From contig JAUNND010000024.1 in the NCBI GenBank assembly GCA_030531595.1, forward strand, positions 1 through 34,154: 34,154 bases of DNA. Reading direction: 5' to 3'. Position 1 is the first letter of the stretch. Each line of letters starts with the position of its first letter. Both the position numbers and the translations under genes were made by a program. Source of the stretch: Eubacteriales bacterium. GTDB lineage: Bacteria; Bacillota; Clostridia; Oscillospirales; Oscillospiraceae. The notes under the pieces were generated by a model. The model saw only the letters and a program-made list of their open reading frames with translations. It ran no database searches and was not told where the DNA came from. Shown piece after piece: positions 21,183-29,235 of this stretch.

Positions 21183-21877
21183 ATGATAAAATCATATGAT
21201 CTTGCTAATTTCTTCTATCGCTTATGCTATGTTCTTGGTTTTTTAACGGTTTTTGTTTTCAATACCTTCTACGGGAAAAAATATAAAATCAAACCTCTCA
21301 AATCTTTTCTGTTCACGCTTGTCTCCTATCTTATTATTTCGGATGGTCGTACATACTCGCATGGATCATGAACGGGTTCGAATGGGGCCATCACAACGCT
21401 ATTCGTGTCTATATCTGGTTCCCGATCGTAATGCTTCTCACTTCCAGACTGTTCAATCTTGATTACCGTGACTGCTGTGAATATGTGACCCCGTCCACTT
21501 GTATCGTATATGGTATTGCACGTCTCGGCTGCATTTTTGCCGGATGCTGCAGAGGTTTTGCATGGGAACACGGTATGTACTGTGCCTTCGAAGATTATTA
21601 CTATTTCCCTGTTCAGCTTTGTGAAGCTGTTACATCTCTTGCCATTGCCGTTTTGATGATCTGCCTCGCAAAGAAGAAAAGCTACGACAGCAGTGATAAT
21701 ACGCTCTATCCTCTGATGCTGATCTTATATGGCGGGAGCCGCTTCCTTTGGGAATTTGCCGCAGATAACACAAAAGTCATCCGGAACATTTCAGAACTCG
21801 CTCTCTGGGCGCTGGCCACCTGCATTATCGGTATTATATGGTATGCCACGGCAAAAAAACATCAGAAAGCCGTATGA
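21183..21877 (+). pseudogene. Lgt-like membrane protein gene split by a frameshift
   Basis: Frame 1 (21183-21371) encodes a membrane N-terminus (MIKSYDLANFFYRLCYVLG...). Frame 2 (starting by ATG at 21368) carries the Lgt-like core: GIARLGCIFAGCCRG, FPVQLCEA and GGSRFLWEF, as in Firmicute relatives of prolipoprotein diacylglyceryl transferase with a GCCxG loop. Reading frame 2 backwards from its ATG gives GWSYILAWI, a natural continuation of frame 1 ...LVSYLII. The break therefore lies at about 21339-21341 and is explained by loss of one nucleotide (TTC GGA restored). The halves overlap by ATGA. It is either a pseudogene, a sequencing error, or a two-piece protein. It follows rbsK by 65 nt. 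Confidence 0.75.
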
Positions 21878-22035
21878 TTACCAAAGGAAAAAGTTTCATT
21901 GATACTGTTCCACGTAGAAAGGAAAGGATTTTTGCGAAAGAGTCGGCGCTGTCGAAATAAGACCTTGTCCGTTTTTAATGAATCAGTATGATATTCACAT
22001 ATATTATATGTTCTCCATCACAGAATAATTCGTAA

Positions 22036-22070
22036 AAAATTGCCCCAACTCAAAGAGTTGAGGCAATTTT
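22036..22070. terminator. Bidirectional terminator
   Basis: AAAATTGCC (22036-22044) pairs with GGCAATTTT (22062-22070), and CAACTC with GAGTTG inside around an AAA loop (one C/A mismatch). It separates the Lgt-like gene from the convergent rbsD gene. The 21878-22035 stretch before it holds no gene that I can support. Confidence 0.82.
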
Positions 22071-22080
22071 CAGCATTTTT

Positions 22081-22476
22081 TCAGAAATTAACGCCGCCGA
22101 TGAGGATGATATTGGCATAGGAGCTTGTCTCCCCTGTGCGCACAACACATTTGGCGTCAGCAAGGAGCTTTTTAAATTCCTCATGCGGAACGCTTGTGTA
22201 CGGCATCTCACCGAGGATTTCTTTTATTTCGGCAAGCTTTGAAGGGTTAACGGTCTCGATCTCTGAGGCAACGATATAGCTTTCGCTCACAAGCTCACTG
22301 TTTACCGTTTTCAGGGTGTCCGTAAACGACGGTACGCCCGCTGTCAGAGAGATATCAACGACATTTACGCCCTTTGGGATCGGCAGACCGCAGTCGGCGA
22401 TAACGAAATACTCCGTATGACCGAGGGAAGCGACCGCCTCTAAAATGTGCGGATTTAATAATCTGTCTTTTTTCAT
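22081..22476 (-). CDS. rbsD: D-ribose pyranase (RbsD family)
   Basis: The 131-residue protein matches RbsD: MKKDRLLNPHI, then LGHTEYFVIADCGLPIPKG with the catalytic His20 and Asp28, and the C-terminal VVRTGETSSYANIILIGGV. RbsD converts beta-D-ribopyranose to the furanose form used by ribokinase. The DCGLPIP loop favours RbsD over the fucose mutarotase FucU. The gene starts 3 nt after the rhaA stop, so it is coupled to the rhamnose operon. This is unusual and suggests a ribose branch, or a pyranase working on another sugar brought in by the same transporter. The gene is convergent with the Lgt-like gene and rbsK. Confidence 0.9.
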   Translation of the reverse strand: MKKDRLLNPHILEAVASLGHTEYFVIADCGLPIPKGVNVVDISLTAGVPSFTDTLKTVNSELVSESYIVASEIETVNPSKLAEIKEILGEMPYTSVPHEEFKKLLADAKCVVRTGETSSYANIILIGGVNF

Positions 22477-22479
22477 ATC

Positions 22480-23760
22480 TTACAGTCTCGCAAACTGGAC
22501 GGACTTTTCGTACTTGTCCATCTCTTCGATCCAGCTCATACCGATACCGGCGTCGTTTTTCAGACATACATAGTCCCACACAGCGTTGAGAGGCAGGTTC
22601 TTGCATTCCTCCAAAAGTGCCAGTCTCTTGCCGAGGTTGCCGGAATATTCGGCTTCCTTCATCATAGCGGTGGGTTCAAGCAGCGCCGCCAGCATGGCCT
22701 TGCCCGCGGCACGGGAACCGAGGATCCATGCGGTGACGCGGTTGATCTGTGCATCGAAGAAGTCAAGGCCGATGGCGACATTCTTGCTGAGCAGAAGATC
22801 GGCGCGTACAAGCTCCTGGAAGACCTGATAGAGTGCGTCTTCCTGAATGAGGGTATGGTCGGAGTCCCAGCGCACGCCTCTTGAAAGGTGGAACATGAAG
22901 CCGCCGAGGAAGGGCTTGAGGGCGGAGATCTTATCGGCAAAGTTCTCGGTGGGGTGGAAGTGACCAGTGTCGATAGTCAGACCGAGGTTATGCTTTGATG
23001 CGTAGGCAATGTAAAAATCATGGGAACCGGCGGTGAAGCACTCGTTGGCGATTGAGAAGACCTTGCCCTCCATGCAGTCGCAGATATAACGCTGGTCGAG
23101 CTCCTCGGCGTAGATTTTGTCGAGGGAGTCTTTCAGTCTCTCGCGGTAGCCCATGCGGTCAACGGTCAGATCCTTTACGCCGTCGGGAGTCCATGTGTTG
23201 TTGAACACGCGGCAGTCAAGCTCTCTGCCTATGCCCTCGCAGATGCGGCGGCCGTTGATACCTGCCTTGACCCAGTATTCGCGCACCGCGTCATCGGGGG
23301 ATGCGAGAGAGCAGCCGTCCTTCATCATGGGATGGGTGAAGTAGGATACATTATAGTCGACTGCCATGTTTCTTTCCTTGGCAAAATCTATATAGCCGCG
23401 GAAATCCTCCATATCGTAGTCACAGCGTTCCTTCTTTGTCTTAGGCTCGGCGTGCATACTCTGCAGCCCCAGACGGGAGGTACAGGGGGTGAACTTAATA
23501 GCCTGAGCAATATCCTGCCGCAGTTCATCGCCGTTGCGTGCCTTGCCGGGGTAGTTGCCGGTGACGGTATTTTCAGAATGGACAGCACCGTCGTGTACCT
23601 CAAAGCCGGTGACGTCATCGCCTGCCCAGCTGTTTATGGAGATACCTACCTTCTGAAAATCGGCGATAGCCTTCTCAGTATCCAGACCCAAAGATGCGTA
23701 GACTTCCTTTGCATCCTCGTAATTGCGCAGAATGACAGCTTCGCTTGGTGCTTTATACAT
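22480..23760 (-). CDS. rhaA: L-rhamnose isomerase
   Basis: This 426-residue TIM-barrel enzyme converts L-rhamnose to L-rhamnulose with divalent metal. The family text is clear: INSWAGDDVTGFE near the N-terminus, TPDGVKD, FSIANECFTAGSHDFY (metal-binding Glu), LTIDTGHFHPTE (Asp and His), FHLSRGVRWDSDHT (His, Asp) and GLDFFDAQINRVTAW. Length fits (about 420). I chose the ATG at 23760 (MYKAPSEAV) with AAAGGGG 8 nt upstream. The upstream in-frame ATG at 23778 overlaps that ribosome binding site. It sits between rhaM and rbsD. Rhamnulokinase (rhaB) and the aldolase (rhaD) that complete the pathway are not in the window. Confidence 0.95.
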   Translation of the reverse strand: MYKAPSEAVILRNYEDAKEVYASLGLDTEKAIADFQKVGISINSWAGDDVTGFEVHDGAVHSENTVTGNYPGKARNGDELRQDIAQAIKFTPCTSRLGLQSMHAEPKTKKERCDYDMEDFRGYIDFAKERNMAVDYNVSYFTHPMMKDGCSLASPDDAVREYWVKAGINGRRICEGIGRELDCRVFNNTWTPDGVKDLTVDRMGYRERLKDSLDKIYAEELDQRYICDCMEGKVFSIANECFTAGSHDFYIAYASKHNLGLTIDTGHFHPTENFADKISALKPFLGGFMFHLSRGVRWDSDHTLIQEDALYQVFQELVRADLLLSKNVAIGLDFFDAQINRVTAWILGSRAAGKAMLAALLEPTAMMKEAEYSGNLGKRLALLEECKNLPLNAVWDYVCLKNDAGIGMSWIEEMDKYEKSVQFARL

Positions 23761-23791
23761 TTTGCTTTCCCCTTTCATTTTTTAAAAAAGT

Positions 23792-23869
23792 ATGTAGGGC
23801 GGGGGCTTGCTCCCGCCGAGAGTTTGAGTAACCGAGTGTTTACGGCGGGAGCAAGCCACCGCCCTACAA
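23792..23869 (+). repeat. Palindromic repeat family A, copy 3, inside the rhamnose operon
   Basis: Arms at 23794-23818 and 23843-23867 are reverse complements with one mismatch (CCACC in place of CCCCC), around a 24-nt spacer. Outer ends are TGTAGGG and CCCTACA as in the 10343 copy. It sits in the gap between rhaM and rhaA, where a long hairpin in the message could alter expression of the two downstream genes. Confidence 0.85.
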
Positions 23870-23914
23870 CTCAGAATATTTGCTCAAATAAACTGTTGAC
23901 TGTTTTAGGTGGGT

Positions 23915-24244
23915 TTACTCATTATAGAATATCTGTTTCATGTCGAAATAGTAGTCCGCATCGCCGAATACCTTATTTTCAAAGCAGGGGTGAGTGCAGT
24001 CCCACCATTTCTGATTGATCTCGTCTGCCGCCATCTTTGCCATATCGGCCTCGTAATCGTCACCTACATATTCATAATAGGAGAAAACGAGATTCTCATA
24101 GCGGAAAATAGAGTAGTTTTCCAGATTGCAGTCGCGCAGAAGCCGACGGATATGAGGCCACGTGTTTGCGTGAAGAATCTCATATTCCTCTATCTTATCC
24201 TTTTTCAGCTTGCCGATCTGTCCGAAATAAGCCTTTTTTGCCAT
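23915..24244 (-). CDS. rhaM: L-rhamnose mutarotase
   Basis: This is a 109-residue dimeric alpha/beta protein of the RhaM/YiiL family, which interconverts alpha- and beta-L-rhamnopyranose so that the isomerase gets its preferred anomer. Visible family features are YFGQIGKLKKDKIEEYEILHANTWP with the conserved His25 before TWP (given in pieces: GKLKKDK, EYEILHANTWP), the strand YENLVFSYYEYVGDDYEADMA and the conserved NQKWWDC. The start ATG has AAGGAG 7 nt upstream. It follows the permease gene by 11 nt. A family A repeat separates it from rhaA. Its presence is the main reason for calling the transporter a rhamnose transporter. Confidence 0.9.
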   Translation of the reverse strand: MAKKAYFGQIGKLKKDKIEEYEILHANTWPHIRRLLRDCNLENYSIFRYENLVFSYYEYVGDDYEADMAKMAADEINQKWWDCTHPCFENKVFGDADYYFDMKQIFYNE

Positions 24245-24255
24245 GTTTTCACTCC

Positions 24256-25248
24256 TTATACCTTCTTATGCTGTCCGTTGGAGAAGTAGTCCATCACAAG
24301 GGCGAGGATAAGCACACCTCCCCAGATAAGGGAAATATAATAGCTGGAAATGTTGTGGAAACGGTTGATGCCGGATTCCAGGAGCTTGAGCAGAACGATC
24401 GCTGTGCAGACGCCGGAGAGCTTGCCGGTACCGCCGTTGGGGCTTACGCCGCCGAGAACGACGATAAGGATAGCCTGCATGGTATATTGGGAACCGTAGT
24501 CTGCTCTTACGGAGGCGTAGTTTGACATCATCAGCATACCGCCGAGAGCGGAGCATATACCGGCGGTGATATAGGTCTTCATCAGAAGCCCCACATTGTT
24601 GAGACCGGAGAACTTAGCGACATTCTGATTTGTACCTAAAAGCTTGATTTTAAGACCGTAATCCGTCTTTTCGAGCATGAACCAGATAACTATCGCCACA
24701 ACGATGAACATCACAAGTCTCACGGGAACTACTCCGCCGATATTTGTGGAAAACAGCTCGCAGAACTCCTTGGGGAAGGAGGACACGGGGCTGCCGCCGG
24801 TCAGAACGATGCTGATACCGGTGAGAAGCTCGTTGACGCCGAGGGTCGCAAGGATCGGCGGGACGCCGACGGTCGAGATAAGAAAACCGTTGAAGGCACC
24901 GGCCACAGCGCCGAGAACGACAGCCACGGCAAAGAGAACGACCGTATATCCCAAAGGCATGGAGCCTTCCGCGCCGAACTGAGCGATCAGCAGGTTGACA
25001 ACGAGAATAGAGGTGAGGTTTGCGACGCCTACGCAGGAAAGGTCAATGCCGCCTGTCATCATGCACAGCATACAGCCCAGAGCCATAAGACCGTATTCGG
25101 GAAACTGGCTTGCGATGGTCTGGAAGTTTTTGAAGGAATAGAACTTCTTGAATTTGGTGATGGCCATGAAGATCATCCACAGCACGATTATCAGAAGAAG
25201 GCGGTAAACCTCGCGGTTTTTGTTATAAATTCTTTTTACTGTATCCAT
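24256..25248 (-). CDS. Sugar ABC transporter permease 2 (RhaQ/RbsC family)
   Basis: The 330-residue integral membrane protein belongs to the BPD_transp_2 family of monosaccharide importers. It has about nine hydrophobic segments, GLMALGCMLCMMTGGIDLS with the conserved TGGIDLS, and GVPPILATLGVNELLTGI. The cytoplasmic coupling region is GLKIKLLGTNQNVAKFSGLN. It likely forms a heterodimer with the other permease and is driven by the ATPase encoded two genes upstream. Its start codon shares one base with the stop of the first permease (TAATG), so the two are translationally coupled. Confidence 0.9.
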   Translation of the reverse strand: MDTVKRIYNKNREVYRLLLIIVLWMIFMAITKFKKFYSFKNFQTIASQFPEYGLMALGCMLCMMTGGIDLSCVGVANLTSILVVNLLIAQFGAEGSMPLGYTVVLFAVAVVLGAVAGAFNGFLISTVGVPPILATLGVNELLTGISIVLTGGSPVSSFPKEFCELFSTNIGGVVPVRLVMFIVVAIVIWFMLEKTDYGLKIKLLGTNQNVAKFSGLNNVGLLMKTYITAGICSALGGMLMMSNYASVRADYGSQYTMQAILIVVLGGVSPNGGTGKLSGVCTAIVLLKLLESGINRFHNISSYYISLIWGGVLILALVMDYFSNGQHKKV

Positions 25249-26270
25249 TATGCTTTCTCCTGTCTGGCAAGCTCTGCGGCTTTTTCAGCTCTCTTGACCT
25301 GCAACGCGCTTATGCCGACGCCGATAACGATGAGAGCACCTGTGAATACATTCTTCCATGTAGTCGGGATACCCAGCATGATCATGGAGTTTTCAACCAT
25401 AACGATAAGCAGTGTGCCAAGGAAGCAGCCGGCAAGCGAACCGGAGCCGCCCGTGATGGCCGTACCGCCGAGAACAACACCGGCAATAACGTTCATCTCC
25501 ATGCCGAGCATATTCGTCGGGTGGCACTGCTGCATGACGCAGACTCGGCACAGGCCTCCGATGCCGGCGATTGCGCCGGAAATGACGTAGATAAGGAACT
25601 TTGTGCGCTCGACCTTATAGCCCGCGCATCTTGCGCTCTGCGGATTGCCGCCGATGGCATAGATAGCTCTGCCGAAGAAGGTGTAGTTGAGCAGAATGTA
25701 CGCCAAAATCAGGGCGACAACAAAGACGATAAACGTCATCGGCATTTTTGAGGTAAGACCCGACACGGGGTTTGTGGACACGAACAGCGCGTCAACACCG
25801 AACTTTTTCATACCCGCCGGAATAACGGCAAGCTGCTTTGAGTTCAGGGCGCCCTGCATGATGCCCTTGAAAACGGAGGACGCGCCGAGCGTGACGATCA
25901 TCGGTGTCAAATTCATGTAGCCGATAAGGAAACCGTTGAAGGCGCCGAGAACCGCGCCGATAACGATAACCATTATAAGCGGCAGGAAAATTCCGCCCTC
26001 GTAGCCCTTGTCGAGCAGCAGCTTTGTTGTGGCGTAAACCGTCAGCGACGCGGCGGCGGGGAAGGATACCTCGATACCGCCGGAGACAAGCACCATAAAT
26101 TCCGCTATGGCAAAAAGCCCGGGAACTATCATGGCGTTGAGGATATCGACAAAGTTGTTTGCGGTGAAGAACTGACCGGAAGCAATTTCGATGGCGATGG
26201 CAAGCACCACTATAATAAGGAAGGTATAGAATTCGCTCTTTCGCGTGAGCTTTTTCAGTGTTTTAGACAT
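25248..26270 (-). CDS. Sugar ABC transporter permease 1 (RhaP/RbsC family)
   Basis: This 340-residue permease is of the same family: SGGIEVSFPAAASL, corresponding to the conserved GGIDLS loop, LTPMIVTLGASSVFKGI, and the coupling helix FGRAIYAIGGNPQSARCAG. A last helix precedes a Lys-rich end (KRAEKAAELARQEKA). Two different permeases with one ATPase are typical of the rhamnose importer (RhaSTPQ), whereas ribose importers use a homodimer. That supports the rhamnose assignment. A good GGAGGAG lies 6 nt upstream of the ATG. The gap to the ATPase is 13 nt. Confidence 0.9.
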   Translation of the reverse strand: MSKTLKKLTRKSEFYTFLIIVVLAIAIEIASGQFFTANNFVDILNAMIVPGLFAIAEFMVLVSGGIEVSFPAAASLTVYATTKLLLDKGYEGGIFLPLIMVIVIGAVLGAFNGFLIGYMNLTPMIVTLGASSVFKGIMQGALNSKQLAVIPAGMKKFGVDALFVSTNPVSGLTSKMPMTFIVFVVALILAYILLNYTFFGRAIYAIGGNPQSARCAGYKVERTKFLIYVISGAIAGIGGLCRVCVMQQCHPTNMLGMEMNVIAGVVLGGTAITGGSGSLAGCFLGTLLIVMVENSMIMLGIPTTWKNVFTGALIVIGVGISALQVKRAEKAAELARQEKA

Positions 26271-26283
26271 CTTTTCTCCTCCC

Positions 26284-27768
26284 TTACATCATTTTCTCAA
26301 GGATGGCATCCTCGGATGCTTCCTCGGCGGACATTTCTGCGACAAATCTGCCCTCTTTGATGACAAGAATACGCGAGCAGTTCTGTAAAATTTCCGGCAG
26401 GTCGTCGGAAATGATTATGACCGCCATGCCGTCCTTTGCCTGCTTTTGAAGAATAGCGTGAATGTCGTGCTTGGAACCGATATCAACACCCACGGTGGGG
26501 CCGTTGAGGATCAGCACATCGGGGTTGACAGCCATCCACTTGGCAAGAACGACCTTCTGCTGGTTTCCGCCGGAGAGCGTTGAAGCCGCATTCTTATGAT
26601 CCAGAGTCTTGACGCCCAGCTCTTTTACCCAGAGCTGCTTTTCCTCGTCCGCTTTGGCAATATCGTATGTACCCATGCCGCCCCTGAGCTTGTCAAGCTC
26701 GGAGACAACGATATTGTCACCGATGGACTGAGGCAGGAACAGACCCTCGGAAAGTCTGTCCTCAGGGACATAGCCGATACCGGCACCGATAGCGTCTCTG
26801 GGACTGCTGAGCGTAACATCTTTTCCGTGCATCTTTATCTTGCCGCTGTCGGTCCTTTTCAGACCGAACATCGCAAGACCCAGCTCGGTTCTGCCGGAGT
26901 CAAGAAGACCTGTAATTCCGAGTATCTCGCCGCCGCGCACCGACAGGTTGATATCCTCAAAATAGCCCTTTAAGCCAAGATGCTCAAGCTCCAAAATGGG
27001 CTTTTCGGTGAGCTTTTCGGGGACAAACACGCGGTTTTCAAACTCACGGCCGGTCATATAGTAGGTAAACTTTCTGTCGTCAAGCTCCTTGGTGGAGCCG
27101 GTAACTACAAGCTCACCGCTTCTGAAAATGGTGAAGCGTTCGGAGATCTCAAAGACCTCGTTCAATTTATGACTTACAAACAGAATTGCAATGCCCTGCT
27201 CCTTGAGCTTGAGGATTATCTCAAAGAGAGCCTTGACCTCTTTCTTTGTCAGAGCGGTGGTCGGCTCGTCCATTATGATAAGCTTTGCGTCCGACATAAG
27301 AGCGCGGCTTATTGCAACCATTTGTTTTTCAGCGACAGAAAGGGAGCCGACAAGTGCATCAAGGTCTACCTTAAAGCCTATTTTTGCAACTGCGTCCTCC
27401 GCGATACGGCGCATTCTTTTCCAGTTAACGAACTTGCGGTTAGCTGCAAGCTCTGTATTTATCGCAAGATTTTCCATGACCGTGAGGTTGGGAAAAACCG
27501 CAAAGTCCTGATAAATAACCTGAATACCTAAAGCGATAGCCTCAGAGGGAGTGATTTTTGTAAACTTTTTACCGTTGAATTCAATATATCCCGAATCCAT
27601 CTGGTAAACGCCGGAGATGATCTTGATAAGAGTAGATTTGCCGCAGCCGTTCTCACCTGCAAGGCAGTGAATTTCGCCGGGCTTGATCTCAAGAGAGACA
27701 TTTTTCAGTGCGTGAACACCGGCAAAGGATTTGCTGATGTCTACCGCGTTCAGAAGTGATTGTGGCAT
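26284..27768 (-). CDS. Sugar ABC transporter ATP-binding protein (RbsA/RhaT type, two ATPase domains)
   Basis: This 494-residue tandem ATPase powers import of a monosaccharide. The first half has Walker A GENGCGKST (38-46), LSVAEKQMVAI as signature, and LIIMDEPTTAL as Walker B. The second half has a degenerate P-loop (TGLLDSGRTE, no Lys), which is normal for this family, a good signature LSGGNQQKV, and VLILNGPTVGVD where the usual Walker B Glu is Gly (DEPT is replaced by NGPT). The second site is thus doubly degenerate. GGAGG precedes the ATG by 4-5 nt. An attenuator-like hairpin lies between it and the binding-protein gene. Confidence 0.92.
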   Translation of the reverse strand: MPQSLLNAVDISKSFAGVHALKNVSLEIKPGEIHCLAGENGCGKSTLIKIISGVYQMDSGYIEFNGKKFTKITPSEAIALGIQVIYQDFAVFPNLTVMENLAINTELAANRKFVNWKRMRRIAEDAVAKIGFKVDLDALVGSLSVAEKQMVAISRALMSDAKLIIMDEPTTALTKKEVKALFEIILKLKEQGIAILFVSHKLNEVFEISERFTIFRSGELVVTGSTKELDDRKFTYYMTGREFENRVFVPEKLTEKPILELEHLGLKGYFEDINLSVRGGEILGITGLLDSGRTELGLAMFGLKRTDSGKIKMHGKDVTLSSPRDAIGAGIGYVPEDRLSEGLFLPQSIGDNIVVSELDKLRGGMGTYDIAKADEEKQLWVKELGVKTLDHKNAASTLSGGNQQKVVLAKWMAVNPDVLILNGPTVGVDIGSKHDIHAILQKQAKDGMAVIIISDDLPEILQNCSRILVIKEGRFVAEMSAEEASEDAILEKMM

Positions 27769-27785
27769 AGTACCTCCACTAACCT

Positions 27786-27817
27786 AAAAGCCGACCTCCC
27801 CCGAAAGGGAGATCGGC
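27786..27817 (-). terminator. Attenuator-like hairpin between binding protein and ATPase genes
   Basis: On the minus strand GCCGATCTCCC pairs with GGGAGGTCGGC (27817-27807 with 27800-27790, one G-U type pair), followed by TTTTAG. Its place right after the binding-protein gene suggests partial termination, giving more binding protein than transporter. Confidence 0.65.
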
Positions 27818-27861
27818 CCGAGGTTTATATTTCTTATAGAAAATTGCGGGAAAATTGCTGA

Positions 27862-28869
27862 TTAGAAGCCAAAGGAGTCAACGTTCTCTGCATCGATGGT
27901 GACCCAGCCCTGTCCTTCGAGGACGGTCTCGGAACCTTCGCGGAGCTGGAGTTCGGTGTAGCCGTCAACGCCGAGGTCAACAACATCGCCAAGCTCTTCA
28001 CCGTTGAGGACCTTGATTGCGAGGGAGACCATTGCCTGTCCTGCCAGTGCGGGATCCCACAGGGTCAGGGACTTGACAACGCCGGACTTGAGCAGCTCTG
28101 CATTGTCAGCAGGCATACCGGTGCCGGAGGTGAATGCCTTGTCAACAAGGCCGAGCTCTTCGATTGCACGTGCAACGCCCGGTGCGTCGAAGGAGGAGGT
28201 GCCCATGATGCCCTTGAGTTCGGGGTAGGTCTTGAACAGCTCTTTTGCTACGTTGTAAGCGGTGTCGCCGTTGTCGTGGGACTCAACGCGGGGCATAGCC
28301 TCGAGGAGGGTCATGTTGGGGTATGCTTCCTTCTGGTGAGCAACGCCGCCGTCTGCCCACTCGTTGTGGGAGCCGTTGGTCAGGTCAGCGACCATGGTGG
28401 TGTAGACGCCCTCTTCACCCATTGCCTGAGCGAGGTTGTCCATGATGAATGCGCCGTATGCGGAGTTGGAGAATGCTTCGATGTCATAGTTGACGTTGGT
28501 CAGAGCAGCGCCTTCGTGAGCGATAACAACGATGCCTGCATCCATTGCCTTCTTAAGAGCAGCGTCCATGGACTCGATGTCAACAGGAACGACACAGATA
28601 GCGTCAACGCCCTGTGCGATCAGGTCTTCGACGAGCTGAGCCTGCTTGGTGGCGTCGATCTCATCGGTGCCCTTCTGGTAGATCTCATGATCGGAGTTGA
28701 GCTCGGCGTACTCATCTACGCCTGCCTTCATGCGGACGAACCAGGGGTTGGAGGAATCCTTGGGGACGACGACGATTTCGTATTCGTCATCTGCTGCGAA
28801 AGCAGCGCCGGACATACCCAGAGCCATGATCATGGCCAGAGCGAGAACCATTGCTAAGAATTTTTTCAT
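27862..28869 (-). CDS. Sugar-binding protein of the rhamnose-type ABC transporter (RhaS/LsrB group)
   Basis: The 335-residue extracytoplasmic protein has a periplasmic-binding-protein type 1 fold: VVVPKDSSNPWFVRMKAGV, LVEDLIAQGVDAICVVPVD, NVNYDIEAFSNSAYG and SLTLWDPALAGQAM. The last two match the RhaS/LsrB group that binds rhamnose or AI-2 type sugars. I chose the ATG at 28869 (MKKFLAMVLALAMIMALG) with AAGGAAAA upstream. The upstream in-frame ATG at 28920 would put a charged extension before the signal. The signal ends AAFA before ADDE and has no Cys, so it is not a lipoprotein, which is odd for a Gram-positive importer. It is the first gene of the operon, after the candidate operator at 28927-28971. 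Confidence 0.92.
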   Translation of the reverse strand: MKKFLAMVLALAMIMALGMSGAAFAADDEYEIVVVPKDSSNPWFVRMKAGVDEYAELNSDHEIYQKGTDEIDATKQAQLVEDLIAQGVDAICVVPVDIESMDAALKKAMDAGIVVIAHEGAALTNVNYDIEAFSNSAYGAFIMDNLAQAMGEEGVYTTMVADLTNGSHNEWADGGVAHQKEAYPNMTLLEAMPRVESHDNGDTAYNVAKELFKTYPELKGIMGTSSFDAPGVARAIEELGLVDKAFTSGTGMPADNAELLKSGVVKSLTLWDPALAGQAMVSLAIKVLNGEELGDVVDLGVDGYTELQLREGSETVLEGQGWVTIDAENVDSFGF

Positions 28870-28926
28870 TTTGCTTTTCCTTTCTTTTCTTGTGATTTTA
28901 TATTCTGCGGTCTCCCGCAAATCACC

Positions 28927-28971
28927 GTAAAATAAATATGATATTTTACTAATTTAACGTAAAATAATCAA
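28927..28971 (-). promoter_or_regulatory. Probable promoter and operator of the rhamnose operon
   Basis: A minus-strand promoter TTGATT (28971-28966), 17-nt spacer, TAAAAT (28948-28943) is covered by three copies of one 8-mer. GTAAAATA occurs at 28927-28934 and again at 28959-28966, 32 nt apart. Its inverted form TATTTTAC is at 28942-28949. The half-sites overlie the -35 edge, the -10 box and the start region, as expected for repressor binding. No regulator gene is nearby. Confidence 0.5.
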
Positions 28972-29030
28972 GATCGTTTTATAGAGCTTTTTGACCAAAA
29001 AACAAGCATGAATTTAGTGCACTTTGCCAA

Positions 29031-29061
29031 AGAAAAACCGTATCCATGAAAGATACGGTTT
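29031..29061 (-). terminator. Terminator of the tRNA-Thr gene
   Basis: A 10-bp perfect stem (AAACCGTATC at 29035-29044 with GATACGGTTT at 29052-29061) has a T-rich end on the minus strand. It begins 4 nt after the tRNA. Confidence 0.8.
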
Positions 29062-29064
29062 CTA

Positions 29065-29137
29065 AGCTGGTAATGTGACTCGAACACACGACCCCTTCAT
29101 TACGAGTGAAGTGCTCTACCGACTGAGCTATACCAGC
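29065..29137 (-). tRNA. tRNA-Thr, anticodon CGU
   Basis: Acceptor GCTGGTA (29137-29131) pairs with TACCAGC (29072-29066). The D-arm is AGCTCAGTCGGTAGAGC. Anticodon stem CTTCA/TGAAG with loop CTCGTAA gives CGU (codon ACG). The T-arm contains GTTCGAGTC. Discriminator is U and CCA is not encoded. It has its own promoter and terminator. Confidence 0.94.
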
Positions 29138-29164
29138 AGACTGTGAATTTTTTGCAACAGGTGG

Positions 29165-29193
29165 ATTTTAGCACACTTCTTTTCAATAGTCAA
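29165..29193 (-). promoter_or_regulatory. Promoter of the tRNA-Thr gene
   Basis: Minus strand TTGACT (29193-29188), a 17-nt spacer and TAAAAT (29170-29165), about 28 nt before the mature tRNA. Confidence 0.7.
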
Positions 29194-29235
29194 CAGTTAT
29201 TTTTCCGCCGATGTACGGCGGGAAGCAGGGGCGCA

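Noticed and set aside
21330-21371. Programmed -1 frameshift in the Lgt-like gene
   Set aside because: No X-XXY-YYZ heptamer in the right frame and no obvious downstream stem; a simple base loss explains it.
21930-21995. Short TTG-started frame after a GGAAAGGA on the plus strand, about 19 codons
   Set aside because: No homology, TTG start, very short and just before a terminator; insufficient support.
29195-29225. CCGCCG/CGGCGG hairpin after radC as terminator
   Set aside because: On the radC strand it is followed by an A-run and not by T, so terminator function is not supported.
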